This document shows, in pieces, positions 38,757 through 49,100 of a DNA stretch of 64,000 bases (position 1 is its first letter; every line of letters begins with the position of its first letter). Source of the DNA: Psychrobacter sp. JCM 18903 (GTDB lineage: Bacteria; Pseudomonadota; Gammaproteobacteria; Pseudomonadales; Moraxellaceae). The position numbers were made by a program, and so were the translations under genes. The notes under the pieces were generated by a model. That model did not search any database. It was not told the DNA's origin and worked only from the letters and a program-made list of their open reading frames with translations. Where the stretch lies: assembly GCF_000586475.1 (NCBI RefSeq), contig NZ_BAWJ01000003.1, forward strand, positions 1-64,000, given 5' to 3'.

Positions 38757-38904
38757 AATAGGTATATGGATTTTTAAAGGGGCATATTCTATAGTAAATC
38801 CAAGCTGCTAGGGAATCTATTCGGCTCATATTTGATTTTATTCATGGTAAAGCTTAGATACTCTGCTAGTATGTGCTTTTTGCTTCACACGTACCATTAT
38901 CAGG

Positions 38905-39954
38905 ATGCCTACCTTGACCATATTTACCGCGCCTACTATAGCCAATATAGAAAATGATGAATTACGTCTGCAGCTACAGCAGATTATAGACCTAAAAACA
39001 AGCCGCTGGGCGCGCTTGGGCGAATAGAGGCACTCGCTGTGCAGTTGGGCATGATTCAAGGAACGATCACACCGCATATTGAGCAAGCGCAAATACGAGT
39101 GTTTGCGGCAGACCATGGTTTAACTAAGCATGGTACATCAGCGTTTCCTAGTGCTGTCACTGCGCAAATGGTTCATAACTTTTTGCAAGGCGGTGCCGCC
39201 ATCAACGTACTGGCACGCCAGCATAATATTGAGTTAAAGGTTGTTGACGCTGGGGTGGATGCCGACTTTGCTCCTCATCCAAAATTGCTAGATTACAAGG
39301 TTCGTCATGGTAGTCGTGATGCGTTAACAGAGCCTGCAATGACAGAAACAGAGTGTTTAGTAGCGCTAGAAAACGGCATGAAAGTCGTCAAGAATCTAGC
39401 GGGTAATCTGTTGATTGTTGGGGAGATGGGTATTGGTAATACTTCGGCGGCGAGTCTCTTGCTGGCGAGATTGGGTGATGTACCACTTGCTGATTGTATT
39501 GGACGTGGTACCGGTCTTGACGATGCAGGATTAGAGCATAAGACGGATATTTTGACGCAAGTATTAGAGCGTCATCAACAGGCACAAGCACCGTTTGATG
39601 TACTCGCTGCATTGGGCGGGCTTGAAATTGCATGATGGCGGGTGCGCTGATTCAGGCTGCTAGTGAACGGCGTATTCTCCTGATTGACGGTTTTATTGCC
39701 AGTAGCGCATTATTGGTGCTGAACGCCTAGCGCCCGGTGTTGCTCAATACGCGGTCTTTGCTCATCATTCTGTTGAGCCGGGGCACGCGCATTTATTGAA
39801 ATCACTAAATGCTGAGCCTTTACTTAATATGGGCATGCGCTTAGGCGAGGGTAGCGGGGCTGCGCTCGCGTATCCATTGTTGCAATCCGCTTGCGCCATT
39901 ATCAATGAGATGGCAAGCTTTAGTGACGCCGGTATCAGTGAGCAAACCAACTGA
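38905..39954 (+). CDS. cobT: Nicotinate-nucleotide--dimethylbenzimidazole phosphoribosyltransferase CobT, frame broken three times
   Basis: CobT makes alpha-ribazole phosphate from dimethylbenzimidazole and nicotinate mononucleotide for the cobalamin lower loop. Pieces in order are TAPTIANIENDELR, then (one C missing at 38991) DPKNKPLGALGRIEALAVQLG, FAADHGLTKHGTSAFPSAVTAQMVHNF, GEMGIGNTSAASLL, then (one A missing near 39632) EIAMMAGALIQAA, GFIASSALLV, and (one G missing near 39718) AERLAPGVAQYAVFAHHS and LGEGSGAALAYPLLQSA. Restored length is 350 residues; the family is about 350-360. The stop overlaps the cobS start. Confidence 0.92.
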
Positions 39955-40817
39955 TGTTGCAGCCATCAGATAAGCCAAAGCCACCAAAAAACGCTGAGTC
40001 TAGATTAACTTTCATACAGTCGATAAAGTGTGAATGGCGTCTAATACTGGTCGCTGTTCAATTTTTAACCCGTCTGCCAGTACCGCCGTTTAAAAACTAC
40101 AATCCGCAATGGTTGCACGAAAGTAGCCGACATTTCCCCGCAGTCGGTTTACTGGTTGGCTTACTCTGTGCTGGCGTGTTTTGGCTGGGCAGTCTGTTAT
40201 TTACGCCCCTAGTTGCTGCAGTGCTGAGCACAGCTTTTGGAATTAAGCTCACTGGCGCTTTTCATGAAGATGGTCTTGCGGATAGCTGTGACGGTCTCGG
40301 CGGTGGTCTGACTCGCGAGCGCACACTGACTATTATGAAAGACTCGCGCCTAGGTACTTATGGTGTATTAGGTTTGGTGTCGGCGCTATTACTCAAAATT
40401 AGCTTACTTGCCTCGATGCCCATACCGATAGCTGTCATCGCGCTTATCATAGGACATACCGCGTCGCGTCTACTTTGCATTAGCCTGCTGTCTTTACTAC
40501 CTTATGGTGGAGAGATAGAACACGCAAAAGCCAAACCGATGGCGCAGCAATTGACGCCAATACAAGGGCTATATAGCAGTGGCTGGCTAATATTGGCTAT
40601 TATTTTAGTCGCCCTTATATTCCCCAATACGATGCAGCAGATTGGAATTGGTCGATGGTTATTAGCCATCATACTGGCGCTGATAGCCACTGACTACATG
40701 CGACGTTTATTGCGCAGGCGCTTGGATGGTTACACGGGCGATGGGCTCGGCGCGACGCAGCAGCTTAGTGAAATTGCTATTTATATCGGACTGGCTGCTT
40801 CTATACCCTTTATTTAA
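39954..40817 (+). CDS. cobS: Adenosylcobinamide-GDP ribazoletransferase (cobalamin synthase) CobS
   Basis: CobS is the membrane enzyme that joins adenosylcobinamide-GDP with alpha-ribazole. The signature FHEDGLADSCDGLGGGLTRERTLTIMKDSRLGTYG is spread over about residues 103-140, and five to six hydrophobic segments follow. The start overlaps the cobT stop (TGATG), so translation is coupled. It is 287 residues with an N-terminal extension of about 25 relative to the E. coli protein (247). RLPVPPFKNYNP is the usual start of the core. Confidence 0.94.
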   Translation: MLQPSDKPKPPKNAESRLTFIQSIKCEWRLILVAVQFLTRLPVPPFKNYNPQWLHESSRHFPAVGLLVGLLCAGVFWLGSLLFTPLVAAVLSTAFGIKLTGAFHEDGLADSCDGLGGGLTRERTLTIMKDSRLGTYGVLGLVSALLLKISLLASMPIPIAVIALIIGHTASRLLCISLLSLLPYGGEIEHAKAKPMAQQLTPIQGLYSSGWLILAIILVALIFPNTMQQIGIGRWLLAIILALIATDYMRRLLRRRLDGYTGDGLGATQQLSEIAIYIGLAASIPFI

Positions 40818-40848
40818 ATCAAATCGTCAACAAGGACCATACTCATTC

Positions 40849-41398
40849 ATGATTCTCTATATTTGGCGTCATCCCAAACCGATGAATACTGAAGGAATTT
40901 GTATTGGACAAACTGATATCGGCGTCGATAAACGTAAGTTGAAACGTCTTGCCAATAAAATCGAGCGCTTTGTGCGTTTGCATCATTCACCAAAAACAAT
41001 TTGGGTCAGCCCCTTACAACGTTCACTAAAAGTCGGGCAAATATTAGCGCAACGTAGTTTGAGTGTCGAGTCGCACCTGAATTGGCTGAGATTCATTTCG
41101 GTGAGTGGATGGTAAGAATTGGCAGCAAATCACCAAGCAAGAGATTGATGAGTGGTGTAATAATTTTACCCATTTTGCACCCAGTCATGGAGAGAGCTTA
41201 CAGCAGCTATTCGAGCGTGTTGAAGGTTGGTTGGTTAAGGTTTCAGCTGAACAAAAAGATAGCCCAGTATTAGTCATCGGTCATGCAGGCTGGATAAATG
41301 CAGCCAAGATAATAGCTGCTGACCAAGAAATGCCGAAAACAGCCGCTGAGTGGCCGCGCTCTGTCGCATATCTGTCCTGTAATCGTATTGATATTTAA
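40849..41398 (+). CDS. cobC: Histidine phosphatase, probable alpha-ribazole phosphatase CobC, frame broken twice
   Basis: A histidine-phosphatase family protein beginning ILYIWRHPKP (catalytic histidine in WRHP, where the family usually has RHG). WVSPLQRSLKVGQIL supplies the second arginine. The frame is lost at 41082-41083 (a T missing) and 41107-41108 (a G missing); repaired it reads NLAEIHFGEWDGKNWQQI, then HGESLQQLFERVEGWL and VLVIGHAGWINA. Total about 183 residues. It lies 31 bases after cobS. In cobalamin synthesis CobC dephosphorylates alpha-ribazole phosphate or the final cobalamin phosphate. Confidence 0.85.
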
Positions 41399-41475
41399 TT
41401 AAAAAAACGGCCATTATGTTGACCGTTCTTAAATTTTGAATGCTTTTGGGTACTTTTGAATAGTTCAGGAGGCTG

Positions 41476-41723
41476 CTAGCTTTCAGCTTGTAGCTCATCG
41501 ATCTTTTCAAAGTAAGCTCTCTCGTTTTCTGCTAAGCCTAGGTTCGAATCAAGCTCACATAAATGCCTCTATCATCCAGTGTTGCATACCAGTGGTCTGC
41601 ATCATTATCGGTTAGGATTTGAAAGTATTTATTATTAACGATTCTACCCACCTTATAAATTTCACCTTCGCTATAAAAGTGATTGCCTTGGGTGCAGCGT
41701 AATTTGTCGTCAGTATTTATCAT
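41476..41723 (-). CDS. Small conserved-looking hypothetical protein, frame broken
   Basis: No family is recognised. The first frame encodes MINTDDKLRCTQGNHFYSEG through DDRGIYV. Near 41555 one base (minus strand) is missing, and the next frame completes it with ELDSNLGLAENERAYFEKIDE and a stop at 41476. Repaired, the gene is 83 codons, again a multiple of three. The product (82 residues) looks like a compact beta-rich domain (FYSEGEIYKVGRI, YFQILTDNDADHWYATLDDRG) with a short C-terminal helix. It is convergent with cobC. The consistent rescue of the frame argues for a real gene. Confidence 0.6.
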
Positions 41724-41932
41724 GTCATTGCAGCCTATCGTTATCTAAATAAAATCTATCAATTAAATACAATGAGCATATCAACTCAGGTGACAATAAT
41801 AAAGATGACTTTATAGGTAGTATCTTATTGTTAAGTATAGGCTTTCCAAGCTATTTATTACAAATAGTTGCTAGAATATATCACTGCACAAGATACCTGA
41901 TAAAATCATCAATTGAGCGCGATAGCAAAACG

Positions 41933-41968
41933 CAAAAAAGCCAGCAACATGACGTTACTGGCTTTTTC
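41933..41968. terminator. Terminator of the rpsF-rpsR-rplI operon
   Basis: AAAAAAGCCAGCAAC pairs with GTTACTGGCTTTTT around ATGAC (one mismatch near the loop). It begins about 25 bases after the rplI stop on the minus strand and has T-runs on either reading. Confidence 0.85.
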
Positions 41969-41993
41969 AGACTAGATCTAGATATTCAAAAAA

Positions 41994-42503
41994 TTACTCT
42001 TCTGAATAATCTTCGTTCTCGTCTTCAACTTCTGTTGCTGACTCTTCGCTGTCGCCATCTTCAGAAAGAATGGTAACTAGAATAGTAGCGGTAACGTCAT
42101 GATGTAGTTGAATATCAACATTGTATTCGCCAACTTGACGTAAAGTGCCTTCAGGAAGCTTGATTTCAGCACGGTCTACTTCTAGACCTGAGTTAGTCAA
42201 TGCTTCAGCAATATCGCGAGTACCGATAGAGCCGAATAGCTTGCCTTCGTCGCCTGATTTAGCACGCATGATGACATTAACGTCAGTTAGCGCATCAGCA
42301 CGTTCTTGAGCAACAGCTACTTCTTTCGCTTCTTCAGCTTCAAGCTCGGCACGACGTGCTTCGAACTTTTCAATGTTAGCTGCAGTAGCAGGTAGTGCTT
42401 TACCCAAAGGGATAAGAAAGTTACGTCCGTAACCTGGTTTCACATCGACAGTTTCACCGAGTTTACCAAGGTTGACGATACGCTGTAACAAAATAATTTG
42501 CAT
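41994..42503 (-). CDS. rplI: 50S ribosomal protein L9
   Basis: L9 binds 23S rRNA domain V near the L1 stalk. The sequence has the typical start [32 protein letters not shown], a long connecting helix rich in Glu/Lys/Ala, and the C-terminal domain with [18 protein letters not shown]. At 169 residues it is longer than usual (about 149) because of an acidic tail (about 148-169). It is the last gene of the rpsF-rpsR-rplI group. Confidence 0.97.
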   Translation of the reverse strand: MQIILLQRIVNLGKLGETVDVKPGYGRNFLIPLGKALPATAANIEKFEARRAELEAEEAKEVAVAQERADALTDVNVIMRAKSGDEGKLFGSIGTRDIAEALTNSGLEVDRAEIKLPEGTLRQVGEYNVDIQLHHDVTATILVTILSEDGDSEESATEVEDENEDYSEE

Positions 42504-42529
42504 GAGTCATTCCTAGTTAAAATTAACGG

Positions 42530-42760
42530 TTAACCCTGATGGTTATCAGTGTATGGAAGTAGCGATAAATAACGAGCTTGCTTGATAGCAGTAGCTAGTT
42601 GACGCTGATATTTAGTAGATGTACCGGTAATGCGGCTTGGTACGATTTTACCATTATCACTGATGTACTGTTTTAGCAATTCAACATCTTTATAATCGAT
42701 GTGAGTGATGCCTTCAGCAGTGAAACGGCAGAATTTGCGACGGCGATAGAAACGTGCCAT
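42530..42760 (-). CDS. rpsR: 30S ribosomal protein S18
   Basis: S18 pairs with S6 on the 30S platform. The 76 residues show [66 protein letters not shown] in order (positions 1-72), fully canonical. AGGAG lies seven bases before the ATG. It is 16 bases from rpsF and 26 from rplI. Confidence 0.98.
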   Translation of the reverse strand: MARFYRRRKFCRFTAEGITHIDYKDVELLKQYISDNGKIVPSRITGTSTKYQRQLATAIKQARYLSLLPYTDNHQG

Positions 42761-42776
42761 GAGTATTCTCCTTTAA

Positions 42777-43181
42777 TTAGTCTTCACTGTTGTCGTTGTC
42801 GTCATTATCGTTTTCACGACTGTCTGGACGACGAGTAGTTGCTTTGCGTGCGCGTTTTTCATCGGCATTCTTGGCTAACTGCGACTCTTCAGTGACAGCG
42901 TCGTCACGGCGCATAACTAGACTACGAATGATCGCGTCGTTATAACGGAATAATTCTTCAAGTTCAGCTAAAGTTTCACCGTCAGTTTCAATGTTGAAAA
43001 GAACGTAGTGAGCTTTGTGAATCTTGTTGATTGGATATGCCAATTGACGGCGGCCCCAATCTTCTAAACGATGGATAACACCGTTGTTATCTTGAACTAA
43101 CTTGATGTAGCGCTCAACCATGCCGACCACTTGGTCGCTTTGGTCTGGGTGTACAAGTAACACCAGTTCGTAATGTCGCAT
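42777..43181 (-). CDS. rpsF: 30S ribosomal protein S6
   Basis: S6 is the first gene of the operon. It begins [18 protein letters not shown], followed by [28 protein letters not shown] and the C-terminal [19 protein letters not shown] motif. The tail after residue 105 is rich in Asp/Glu/Arg and longer than in E. coli short forms, as often in the family, whose acidic tails vary. AGGAG precedes the ATG by five bases. Confidence 0.97.
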   Translation of the reverse strand: MRHYELVLLVHPDQSDQVVGMVERYIKLVQDNNGVIHRLEDWGRRQLAYPINKIHKAHYVLFNIETDGETLAELEELFRYNDAIIRSLVMRRDDAVTEESQLAKNADEKRARKATTRRPDSRENDNDDNDNSED

Positions 43182-43203
43182 TATGACTCCTTACGGATTA
43201 GTA

Positions 43204-43226
43204 GCTATTAACCCTATGTTAATAGC
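43204..43226 (-). promoter_or_regulatory. Leader hairpin upstream of rpsF
   Basis: A perfect 9-base stem (GCTATTAAC / GTTAATAGC) with a 5-base loop lies 23 bases upstream of the rpsF start and ends about 15 bases before its AGGAG. Many bacteria regulate rpsF through an S6:S18-binding leader RNA; a CCG lies between this hairpin and the ribosome site. Its role here is inferred from position only. Confidence 0.45.
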
Positions 43227-43308
43227 AAGGAGATTTATAAGGTAAGCCCGATTTCTAGCTATTATTATGAAAAATAATAAGAAATAAGCTTAGTTTATAA
43301 AGCGCCGT

Positions 43309-43337
43309 ATTATAACAGTAGTTAGCAACTAACACAA
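43309..43337 (-). promoter_or_regulatory. Predicted sigma-70 promoter of rpsF-rpsR-rplI
   Basis: On the minus strand TTGTGT and TATAAT are separated by exactly 17 bases, with a GC-containing discriminator (ACGGCGC) after the -10. The -10 is a perfect consensus. It lies about 130 bases upstream of the rpsF start. Confidence 0.6.
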
Positions 43338-43397
43338 AGGTTAATCACTGAGCCACCGTTAATAAATTATAACAATAATTAGAAATGCTCGGTTCAT

Positions 43398-43427
43398 AAA
43401 AAAGCAGCGATATCACGCTGCTTTTTT
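43398..43427. terminator. Terminator downstream of the RDD gene
   Basis: AAAAAAGCAGCG pairs perfectly with CGCTGCTTTTTT around a 6-base loop. It lies about 85 bases after the RDD stop on the minus strand and upstream of the rpsF promoter. Confidence 0.85.
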
Positions 43428-43511
43428 ATCAAAATAATAAGATGGATTGTTAATAAACAAGCTATTTTATCTTTGGTTCTTTCACTAACTGACTGCTATC
43501 TGCTTTTACCA

Positions 43512-44456
43512 CTAAGGTTTTGGCCAATTTGTCATGCCAGCCGATATTTTCAGGCTTTTCGATGCCATGTAATAGTGAATAGCAATAATCACGAACCCTA
43601 AGAAGCTAGTAAACGAAAACAATAAGTTATAAATAATAAATAATAACAAAGTACGCACACCAATAAGCTTGGTAAAAGAGGGCAACCGATGGGTGGTTTG
43701 ATCCACCACGCGAATACCCGTAATCAGCTTACCGAGTGACTGACCACGCAGTGTGATAAATACCAATTGCAGCGCAAATAAGCCAAATACCATCACTTGC
43801 GACATCATCAATGTGCTACTAGGAAGACTCTCCATCAGTGTCATTGAATACTGATAAGCCGCATCCATGTCTTGGATATTTTGGAATTTGGTATAATCCA
43901 CATCCATTTTGGTCAATGCCATCACTAGCGGAAAAATAGCCAGTAGATAGAGTAGTCCATTGATGGCTGTTGCTAATACTCGCGACATAATCGGTGCAAG
44001 TACCACATTGCCGACGACTTTGTCTTTGCTAGACGCAGCCTTATTGCTATTAGACTTGTTTAGTGACACATTATTGTGCGGTGTTTGCTGACGATTGGTG
44101 GTCATGTCAGCTTTCATATTTTTATCCGTGTCTTTTGGACGTTCAGGCTTGCCATACAATCTATCTAATGAAACTGATTTGCTATCCGAGCTATTGCTAG
44201 CGTTGTCTTCAGGAAAAACAGTTACATTATTGATAATAGAGTCATTAACTTGAGGCTTGCCAAGGTTGGTAGGTCGATAAACCGTTTGATTATTGGTCAA
44301 GTTACCGACACGCTGCCATTGGTCTAAGCCTTCATGCCACATCAAATCATCCAGCAGTACTTCACCAGATGCCAACATGATATTTAGCTGCTCCAAATTG
44401 TAGGGACCAGCTTGTACGTTATTTCGAGCAAGGAAAATCTGCATAATTGCCTGCAT
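43512..44456 (-). CDS. GYF_2-RDD domain membrane protein
   Basis: The N-terminal ~50 residues form a GYF_2-type domain (GPYNLEQLNIMLASGEVLLDDLMWHEGLDQWQRV). A low-complexity Asn/Ser/Lys linker (about 60-145) follows, then an RDD domain (about 152-300) with hydrophobic segments near 157-175, 205-228 and 265-290. The usual Arg-Asp-Asp marks are not exact, with RVLATAINGLLYL at the start of the domain. Function of RDD proteins is largely unknown; some act in ion transport. The gene is 131 bases downstream of ppsA on the same strand. Confidence 0.8.
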   Translation of the reverse strand: MQAIMQIFLARNNVQAGPYNLEQLNIMLASGEVLLDDLMWHEGLDQWQRVGNLTNNQTVYRPTNLGKPQVNDSIINNVTVFPEDNASNSSDSKSVSLDRLYGKPERPKDTDKNMKADMTTNRQQTPHNNVSLNKSNSNKAASSKDKVVGNVVLAPIMSRVLATAINGLLYLLAIFPLVMALTKMDVDYTKFQNIQDMDAAYQYSMTLMESLPSSTLMMSQVMVFGLFALQLVFITLRGQSLGKLITGIRVVDQTTHRLPSFTKLIGVRTLLLFIIYNLLFSFTSFLGFVIIAIHYYMASKSLKISAGMTNWPKP

Positions 44457-44585
44457 AGTTAGTCATATCTTAAGTCACTATATATGATACATAGTATTAG
44501 GGCCTATTTAACATTTTTCAAATAGACCCTAATAATTGTTTCTTTAATGACTGTGTGAATTACTGCTGTGACTGAACGTTACGGC

Positions 44586-46970
44586 TTACTTCGCTTCTTC
44601 ACCAGCTAAGAAGAACCAAGTATCTAGTACAGAATCAGGGTTCAATGACACTGAGCTGATACCTTGCTCCATGAGCCAGAACGCGAGATCTGGATGGTCT
44701 GATGGACCCTGACCACAGATGCCGACATATTTGTTTGCTTTACGGCACGCATCAATCGCCATGGTCAATAGTTTCTTAACCGCAGGATCACGCTCATCAA
44801 ATAGATGTGAGACGATACCTGAGTCACGGTCAAGACCAAGTGTCAACTGAGTCAAGTCGTTAGAGCCGATTGAGAAACCATCGAAATGCTCTAGGAATTC
44901 ATCTGCCAATAGGGCGTTGGTTGGTAGCTCACACATCATGATAACGCGTAAACCGTTTTCGCCACGTTTTAGACCGTTTTTCTCAAGTAATTCGATGACT
45001 TCTTTGGCTTCACCAACGGTACGAACGAATGGAATCATAATCTCGACATTGGTCAAGCCCATCTCATCACGTACGCGTTTTAATGCTTTACACTCAAGCT
45101 CAAAGCAGTCACGGAAATTATCAGACACATAACGACTGGCACCGCGGAAACCAAGCATTGGGTTTTCTTCTGATGGCTCGTATAATTTACCACCAAGCAA
45201 GTTAGCATATTCGTTCGATTTAAAATCTGACATACGAACAATAACTGGCTGATCCATAAAGGCAACGGCTAGCGTTGAGATACCTTCGACCAACTTATCT
45301 ACATAGAAGTCAACCGGTGAGGCATAACCAGCGATACGTTCTTGGATGGCTTGTGCAATTTCGCGTGGCAAGCTGTTCATGTTCAGTAGTGCTTTTGGAT
45401 GCACACCAATCATACGGTTGATGATGAACTCTAAACGCGCAAGACCAATACCTTCGTTTGGCATTTGCGTGAATGAGAAGGCGCGATCAGGATTACCAAC
45501 GTTCATCATTACTTTGAAGGCAAGCTCTGGCATAGACTCAACAGAGTTGGTCTGTACTTCAAAATCAATTTGGCTTTCATAAATGAAGCCAGTATCACCT
45601 TCGGCACAAGAAGCAGTGACGTCTTGACCATCAACCAATAGCTCAGTGGCATTACCACAACCAACGATGGCTGGAACACCTAGCTCACGAGCGATAATCG
45701 CTGCGTGACAAGTACGACCACCACGGTTAGTAATGATAGCAGAAGCACGCTTCATGACAGGTTCCCAATCCGGATCCGTCATGTCTGATACTAGTACATC
45801 ACCTTCTTGTACTTTATCCATCTCATTTAAGTTGCTAACGATACGGACTTTACCTGAACCGATACGCTGACCGATTGAACGACCTTCACACAATACTTTA
45901 GCGTTAGTCGTGTCGATGATATAACGTTCCATAACATTGCTGTCTTGGCGGCTCTTAACCGTTTCAGGGCGCGCTTGAACGATGAAGATTTCGTTAGTGT
46001 CGCCGTCTTTTGCCCATTCGATATCCATCGCTTGACCATAATGCTTTTCGATCGTCACGGCTTGTTTAGCAAGAGAGGTTAGCTCTTCAGTTGATAATGA
46101 GAACTGCATACGATCTTGTTTTTCAACATCGACAGTTTTCACTGATTTAGTGGTGCTACCTTCATCACCGTAAATCATTTTCTTATGCTTGCTGCCTAGG
46201 TTACGGCGAATCACCGATGGTTTGCCATTGGCTAGCAATTGCTTAGAAATATAGAATTCATCTGGGTTAACCGCGCCCTGTACAACCATTTCACCTAGAC
46301 CATAGCTTGACGTGATGAATACCACTTGATCAAAACCGCTTTCGGTATCTAGCGTGAACATCACACCCGCCGCGCCAGTTTCTGAGCGAACCATACGCTG
46401 TACAGCAGCAGATAAGGCAACGCCTTCATGCTCAAAACCTTTATGGACACGATAAGAGATGGCACGGTCATTATATAGTGATGCAAATACTTCTTTAATT
46501 GCAATTAGGACGTTATCAATGCCGCGAATGTTCAAGAAAGTCTCTTGCTGACCCGCAAATGATGCATCTGGCAAATCTTCGGCAGTCGCAGAAGAACGTA
46601 CAGCAACCGCGATGTCTTCGCCGCCGCTCATCGTTTCAAACGATTGACGTACTTCTTGCTCAAGATCACTTGGCAGCTCTTGCTCAATAATCCAAGTACG
46701 AATCTTTTTACCCGTTTCTGCAAGTTTTTTGACATCATCAACATCTAGCGTTTTTAGTTCGCTGTTGATTTTGTCAAGCAGGCCAGTTTCATTCAAAAAG
46801 CGGTTAAATGCATTTGATGTGGTGGCAAAGCCGCCTGGTACACTAACACCCAAATCAGACAAATGGCTGATCATTTCACCTAATGAGGCGTTCTTGCCGC
46901 CGACCATTTCAATGTCGTCTTTTCCTAGCTGATCAAGATTGATTACAAGTGCTGTAGATTGCGCTGCCAT
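44586..46970 (-). CDS. ppsA: Phosphoenolpyruvate synthase
   Basis: PpsA converts pyruvate, ATP and water to PEP, AMP and phosphate, allowing gluconeogenesis. The 794 residues have the N-terminal ATP-grasp domain ([39 protein letters not shown]), the phosphohistidine domain with [21 protein letters not shown], and the C-terminal PEP barrel with [26 protein letters not shown] and [17 protein letters not shown], ending in a catalytic CGQGPSD. Length and motifs match E. coli PpsA (792). Its regulator ppsR is divergent across 594 bases. Confidence 0.98.
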   Translation of the reverse strand: MAAQSTALVINLDQLGKDDIEMVGGKNASLGEMISHLSDLGVSVPGGFATTSNAFNRFLNETGLLDKINSELKTLDVDDVKKLAETGKKIRTWIIEQELPSDLEQEVRQSFETMSGGEDIAVAVRSSATAEDLPDASFAGQQETFLNIRGIDNVLIAIKEVFASLYNDRAISYRVHKGFEHEGVALSAAVQRMVRSETGAAGVMFTLDTESGFDQVVFITSSYGLGEMVVQGAVNPDEFYISKQLLANGKPSVIRRNLGSKHKKMIYGDEGSTTKSVKTVDVEKQDRMQFSLSTEELTSLAKQAVTIEKHYGQAMDIEWAKDGDTNEIFIVQARPETVKSRQDSNVMERYIIDTTNAKVLCEGRSIGQRIGSGKVRIVSNLNEMDKVQEGDVLVSDMTDPDWEPVMKRASAIITNRGGRTCHAAIIARELGVPAIVGCGNATELLVDGQDVTASCAEGDTGFIYESQIDFEVQTNSVESMPELAFKVMMNVGNPDRAFSFTQMPNEGIGLARLEFIINRMIGVHPKALLNMNSLPREIAQAIQERIAGYASPVDFYVDKLVEGISTLAVAFMDQPVIVRMSDFKSNEYANLLGGKLYEPSEENPMLGFRGASRYVSDNFRDCFELECKALKRVRDEMGLTNVEIMIPFVRTVGEAKEVIELLEKNGLKRGENGLRVIMMCELPTNALLADEFLEHFDGFSIGSNDLTQLTLGLDRDSGIVSHLFDERDPAVKKLLTMAIDACRKANKYVGICGQGPSDHPDLAFWLMEQGISSVSLNPDSVLDTWFFLAGEEAK

Positions 46971-47564
46971 GATAACTCCAGAAAATAAGGTTATTTAGTA
47001 AAGATTATAACGGTGAATTATACCGCTATATTTGGAGAATTTCGAGGGGTTGAACCAATATTTTTGTCAAAAAGATACAAATTGTGGGGTTTGCTACATA
47101 ATTAATAGAAGGTTATTCATTTTTTTATTTTTGAGATGACGTAAAAATGCGAGTAAAGACCACTCTAATTATCAAGATATGTTTATAAATCGGCTGATAA
47201 ATAGAGGGTTTAAAATAAATAACAGAAGAGCTTTAGGATATTCTTATAATATTTGCCTTTATATATAGCAGATAATGCTGCGCTAGTATGAGTAACCAGT
47301 CAGCACAATAATGGTTATTAATCGGCATGATAAGATTAAAGGCACTGTGGCTTTCTAAGTGTACGCCTGTAACATTGATTTCTATTAGGTCGCTATTATG
47401 CGTATAATGTAGAGCATAAATAGTAGCGGTTTATCCTGATATAAATGTGCAATATTAGCGCTTATACAAAACGAAAATTACGTCTGAAAATCAAGTCTAA
47501 AGCCGATCAAAAATAAAAGCCAAATGAAGATTACCATTGTGTTTTCAATCGAGGTGCCAACGTT
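46971..47564. other. Divergent intergenic region, ppsA / ppsR
   Basis: A long 594-base gap that must carry both promoters. It is AT-rich with several short direct and inverted repeats but no ORF, terminator or clear operator that I can name. Its length suggests complex regulation or an unseen RNA. Confidence 0.5.
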
Positions 47565-48461
47565 ATGTACTCAAGTAATCCAGCTGAACAACTGAATCCC
47601 ACTATTCAAAATCGCAACGCGTTAAACTTAGACAGCTCTCAAGCCGTTCGAACCGCTTTTTTTATCTCAGATGGCACAGCGATTACGGCGGAGACGCTTG
47701 GCCGCGCTATCTTGAGTCAGTTTGCTTCAGTACCTTTTGAAACACGAGTGTTGCCATATGTCGATAGCTTAGAGCGTGCAGAAGACGCTGTTGAGCAAAT
47801 CAACATGGCGTATCAACGAGATGGTTTGTTGCCATTAGTCTTTGATACGATTGTTAACCCTGATATTCGTGAAAAGATCAATTCTGCCCAAAGCTGTAAC
47901 TTGGATATGTATGAGGGTTTGATAGGTCGCGTCGCTGAAGAAACGGGTGTGGAGCCTGACGGACATTCGGGTCATGCACACGACGATGTGGATTCTGAGA
48001 CTTATAAAGAACGTATCGACGCGGTGCATTTCGCTTTAGACAATGATGATGGTGCGCGTACGCGTCATTACGATGCGGCCGATATTATTTTGGTGGGCGT
48101 ATCACGTTCAGGTAAAACACCGACTTCTTTATACTTAGCCTTACAGTTCGGTATTCGAGCAGCAAATTATCCTTTGACCGAAGATGACTTGTACGATAAT
48201 CAATTGCCAAAAGCATTGCGCGAGCACAAAGACAAGCTGTTTGGTCTATTGATCGATACCGATCGCTTGGTGAAAATCCGTCAAGAGCGCCGTGCGGGCA
48301 GTCGTTATTCGAGCTATCAGCAATGTCAGCAGGAGCAGCGGGCGATACAGGGGATTTATATCACGCATGGTATTCCAAGCCTTGATGTCTCTGAGATGTC
48401 CGTTGAAGAAATCGCTACGCGCATCTTGCAGATGACGGGTCTCAAACGCCGTATCGGCTAA
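47565..48461 (+). CDS. ppsR: PEP synthase regulatory protein PpsR
   Basis: PpsR is a bifunctional ADP-dependent kinase and phosphorylase (DUF299) that inactivates and reactivates PpsA by threonine phosphorylation. The 298 residues show TAFFISDGTAITAETLGRAIL (about 30), the P-loop-like VGVSRSGKTPTSLYLA (about 177), GIRAANYPL and SVEEIATRILQ. A small His/Asp stretch (HSGHAHDD) lies before the core. It is divergent from ppsA, a typical arrangement. Confidence 0.96.
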   Translation: MYSSNPAEQLNPTIQNRNALNLDSSQAVRTAFFISDGTAITAETLGRAILSQFASVPFETRVLPYVDSLERAEDAVEQINMAYQRDGLLPLVFDTIVNPDIREKINSAQSCNLDMYEGLIGRVAEETGVEPDGHSGHAHDDVDSETYKERIDAVHFALDNDDGARTRHYDAADIILVGVSRSGKTPTSLYLALQFGIRAANYPLTEDDLYDNQLPKALREHKDKLFGLLIDTDRLVKIRQERRAGSRYSSYQQCQQEQRAIQGIYITHGIPSLDVSEMSVEEIATRILQMTGLKRRIG

Positions 48462-48614
48462 TAAAATATAAGCTATCAATGAATGGCTTGAATCAATTAA
48501 TTGTTTAGTAATAACGATTTAGCAATAACGATTGCTCAAAAAAGAACCATTATTTAAAGCATCACTATTAATAACTATCATTTAATACCATCTCATTATC
48601 ACATAGAGAATATT

Positions 48615-49019
48615 ATGAGTTCATCTTATAAATCTAGCAAGACCCCTTTATTATTGGCCAGCTTGCTGAGTGCGGTCAGTTTACTGAGTGCTTGCCAAAC
48701 GTCACCTTTTTCACGTGAGCCAGTGCCTGAGCCACGTTATATCCCAACCATTGTATTGGGTGAAGCGCAAACGCTAACAATCATGCCCAATCGTGTGGCC
48801 TGCGCCTCGGCATTACCGATGCAGTGTTTACTGGCCAAATCAAGCAAAGATGGCAGCGTGTTTCAGGTACCTTATGATTGGATTGATGACTTTAAACCAA
48901 GCCTTGGCACAGAATATGTGATTAGTGCGCGTCCGCAGATTGACGAGGGACAAAAAAGCGCGACTGGGCATTGGACACTGCAAAATATTGTGTCACAACG
49001 TATGGTGGGCACGCCTTAG
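48615..49019 (+). CDS. DUF4377-type lipoprotein
   Basis: The 134-residue product has a lipoprotein signal peptide ending VSLLSAC (Cys27). The following region (LGEAQTLTIMPNRVACASALPMQCLLAKSSK, VPYDWIDDFKPSLGTEYVISARP, TGHWTLQNIVSQ) matches the pattern of DUF4377 (paired cysteines, P.QCL motif), a family linked to META/HslJ-like envelope proteins. It is between ppsR and sthA and lies 82 bases before sthA. Function is unknown; the assignment is by pattern only. Confidence 0.75.
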   Translation: MSSSYKSSKTPLLLASLLSAVSLLSACQTSPFSREPVPEPRYIPTIVLGEAQTLTIMPNRVACASALPMQCLLAKSSKDGSVFQVPYDWIDDFKPSLGTEYVISARPQIDEGQKSATGHWTLQNIVSQRMVGTP

Positions 49020-49100
49020 TCGTGTGGTTTTGACTCAAGCAATTATTGATTCATACACAGTCTAAAAATCAAATAAATAAGTAAATGTAAAGAGGACACG

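Noticed and set aside
38683..38904. Cobalamin riboswitch before cobT
   Set aside because: No B12 box or extended leader structure on the plus strand; the palindrome there lies nearer the permease gene on the other strand.
44500..44531. Terminator after ppsA
   Set aside because: AGGGCCTATTT and AAATAGACCCT can pair, but no T-run follows on the minus strand; too weak to list as a feature.
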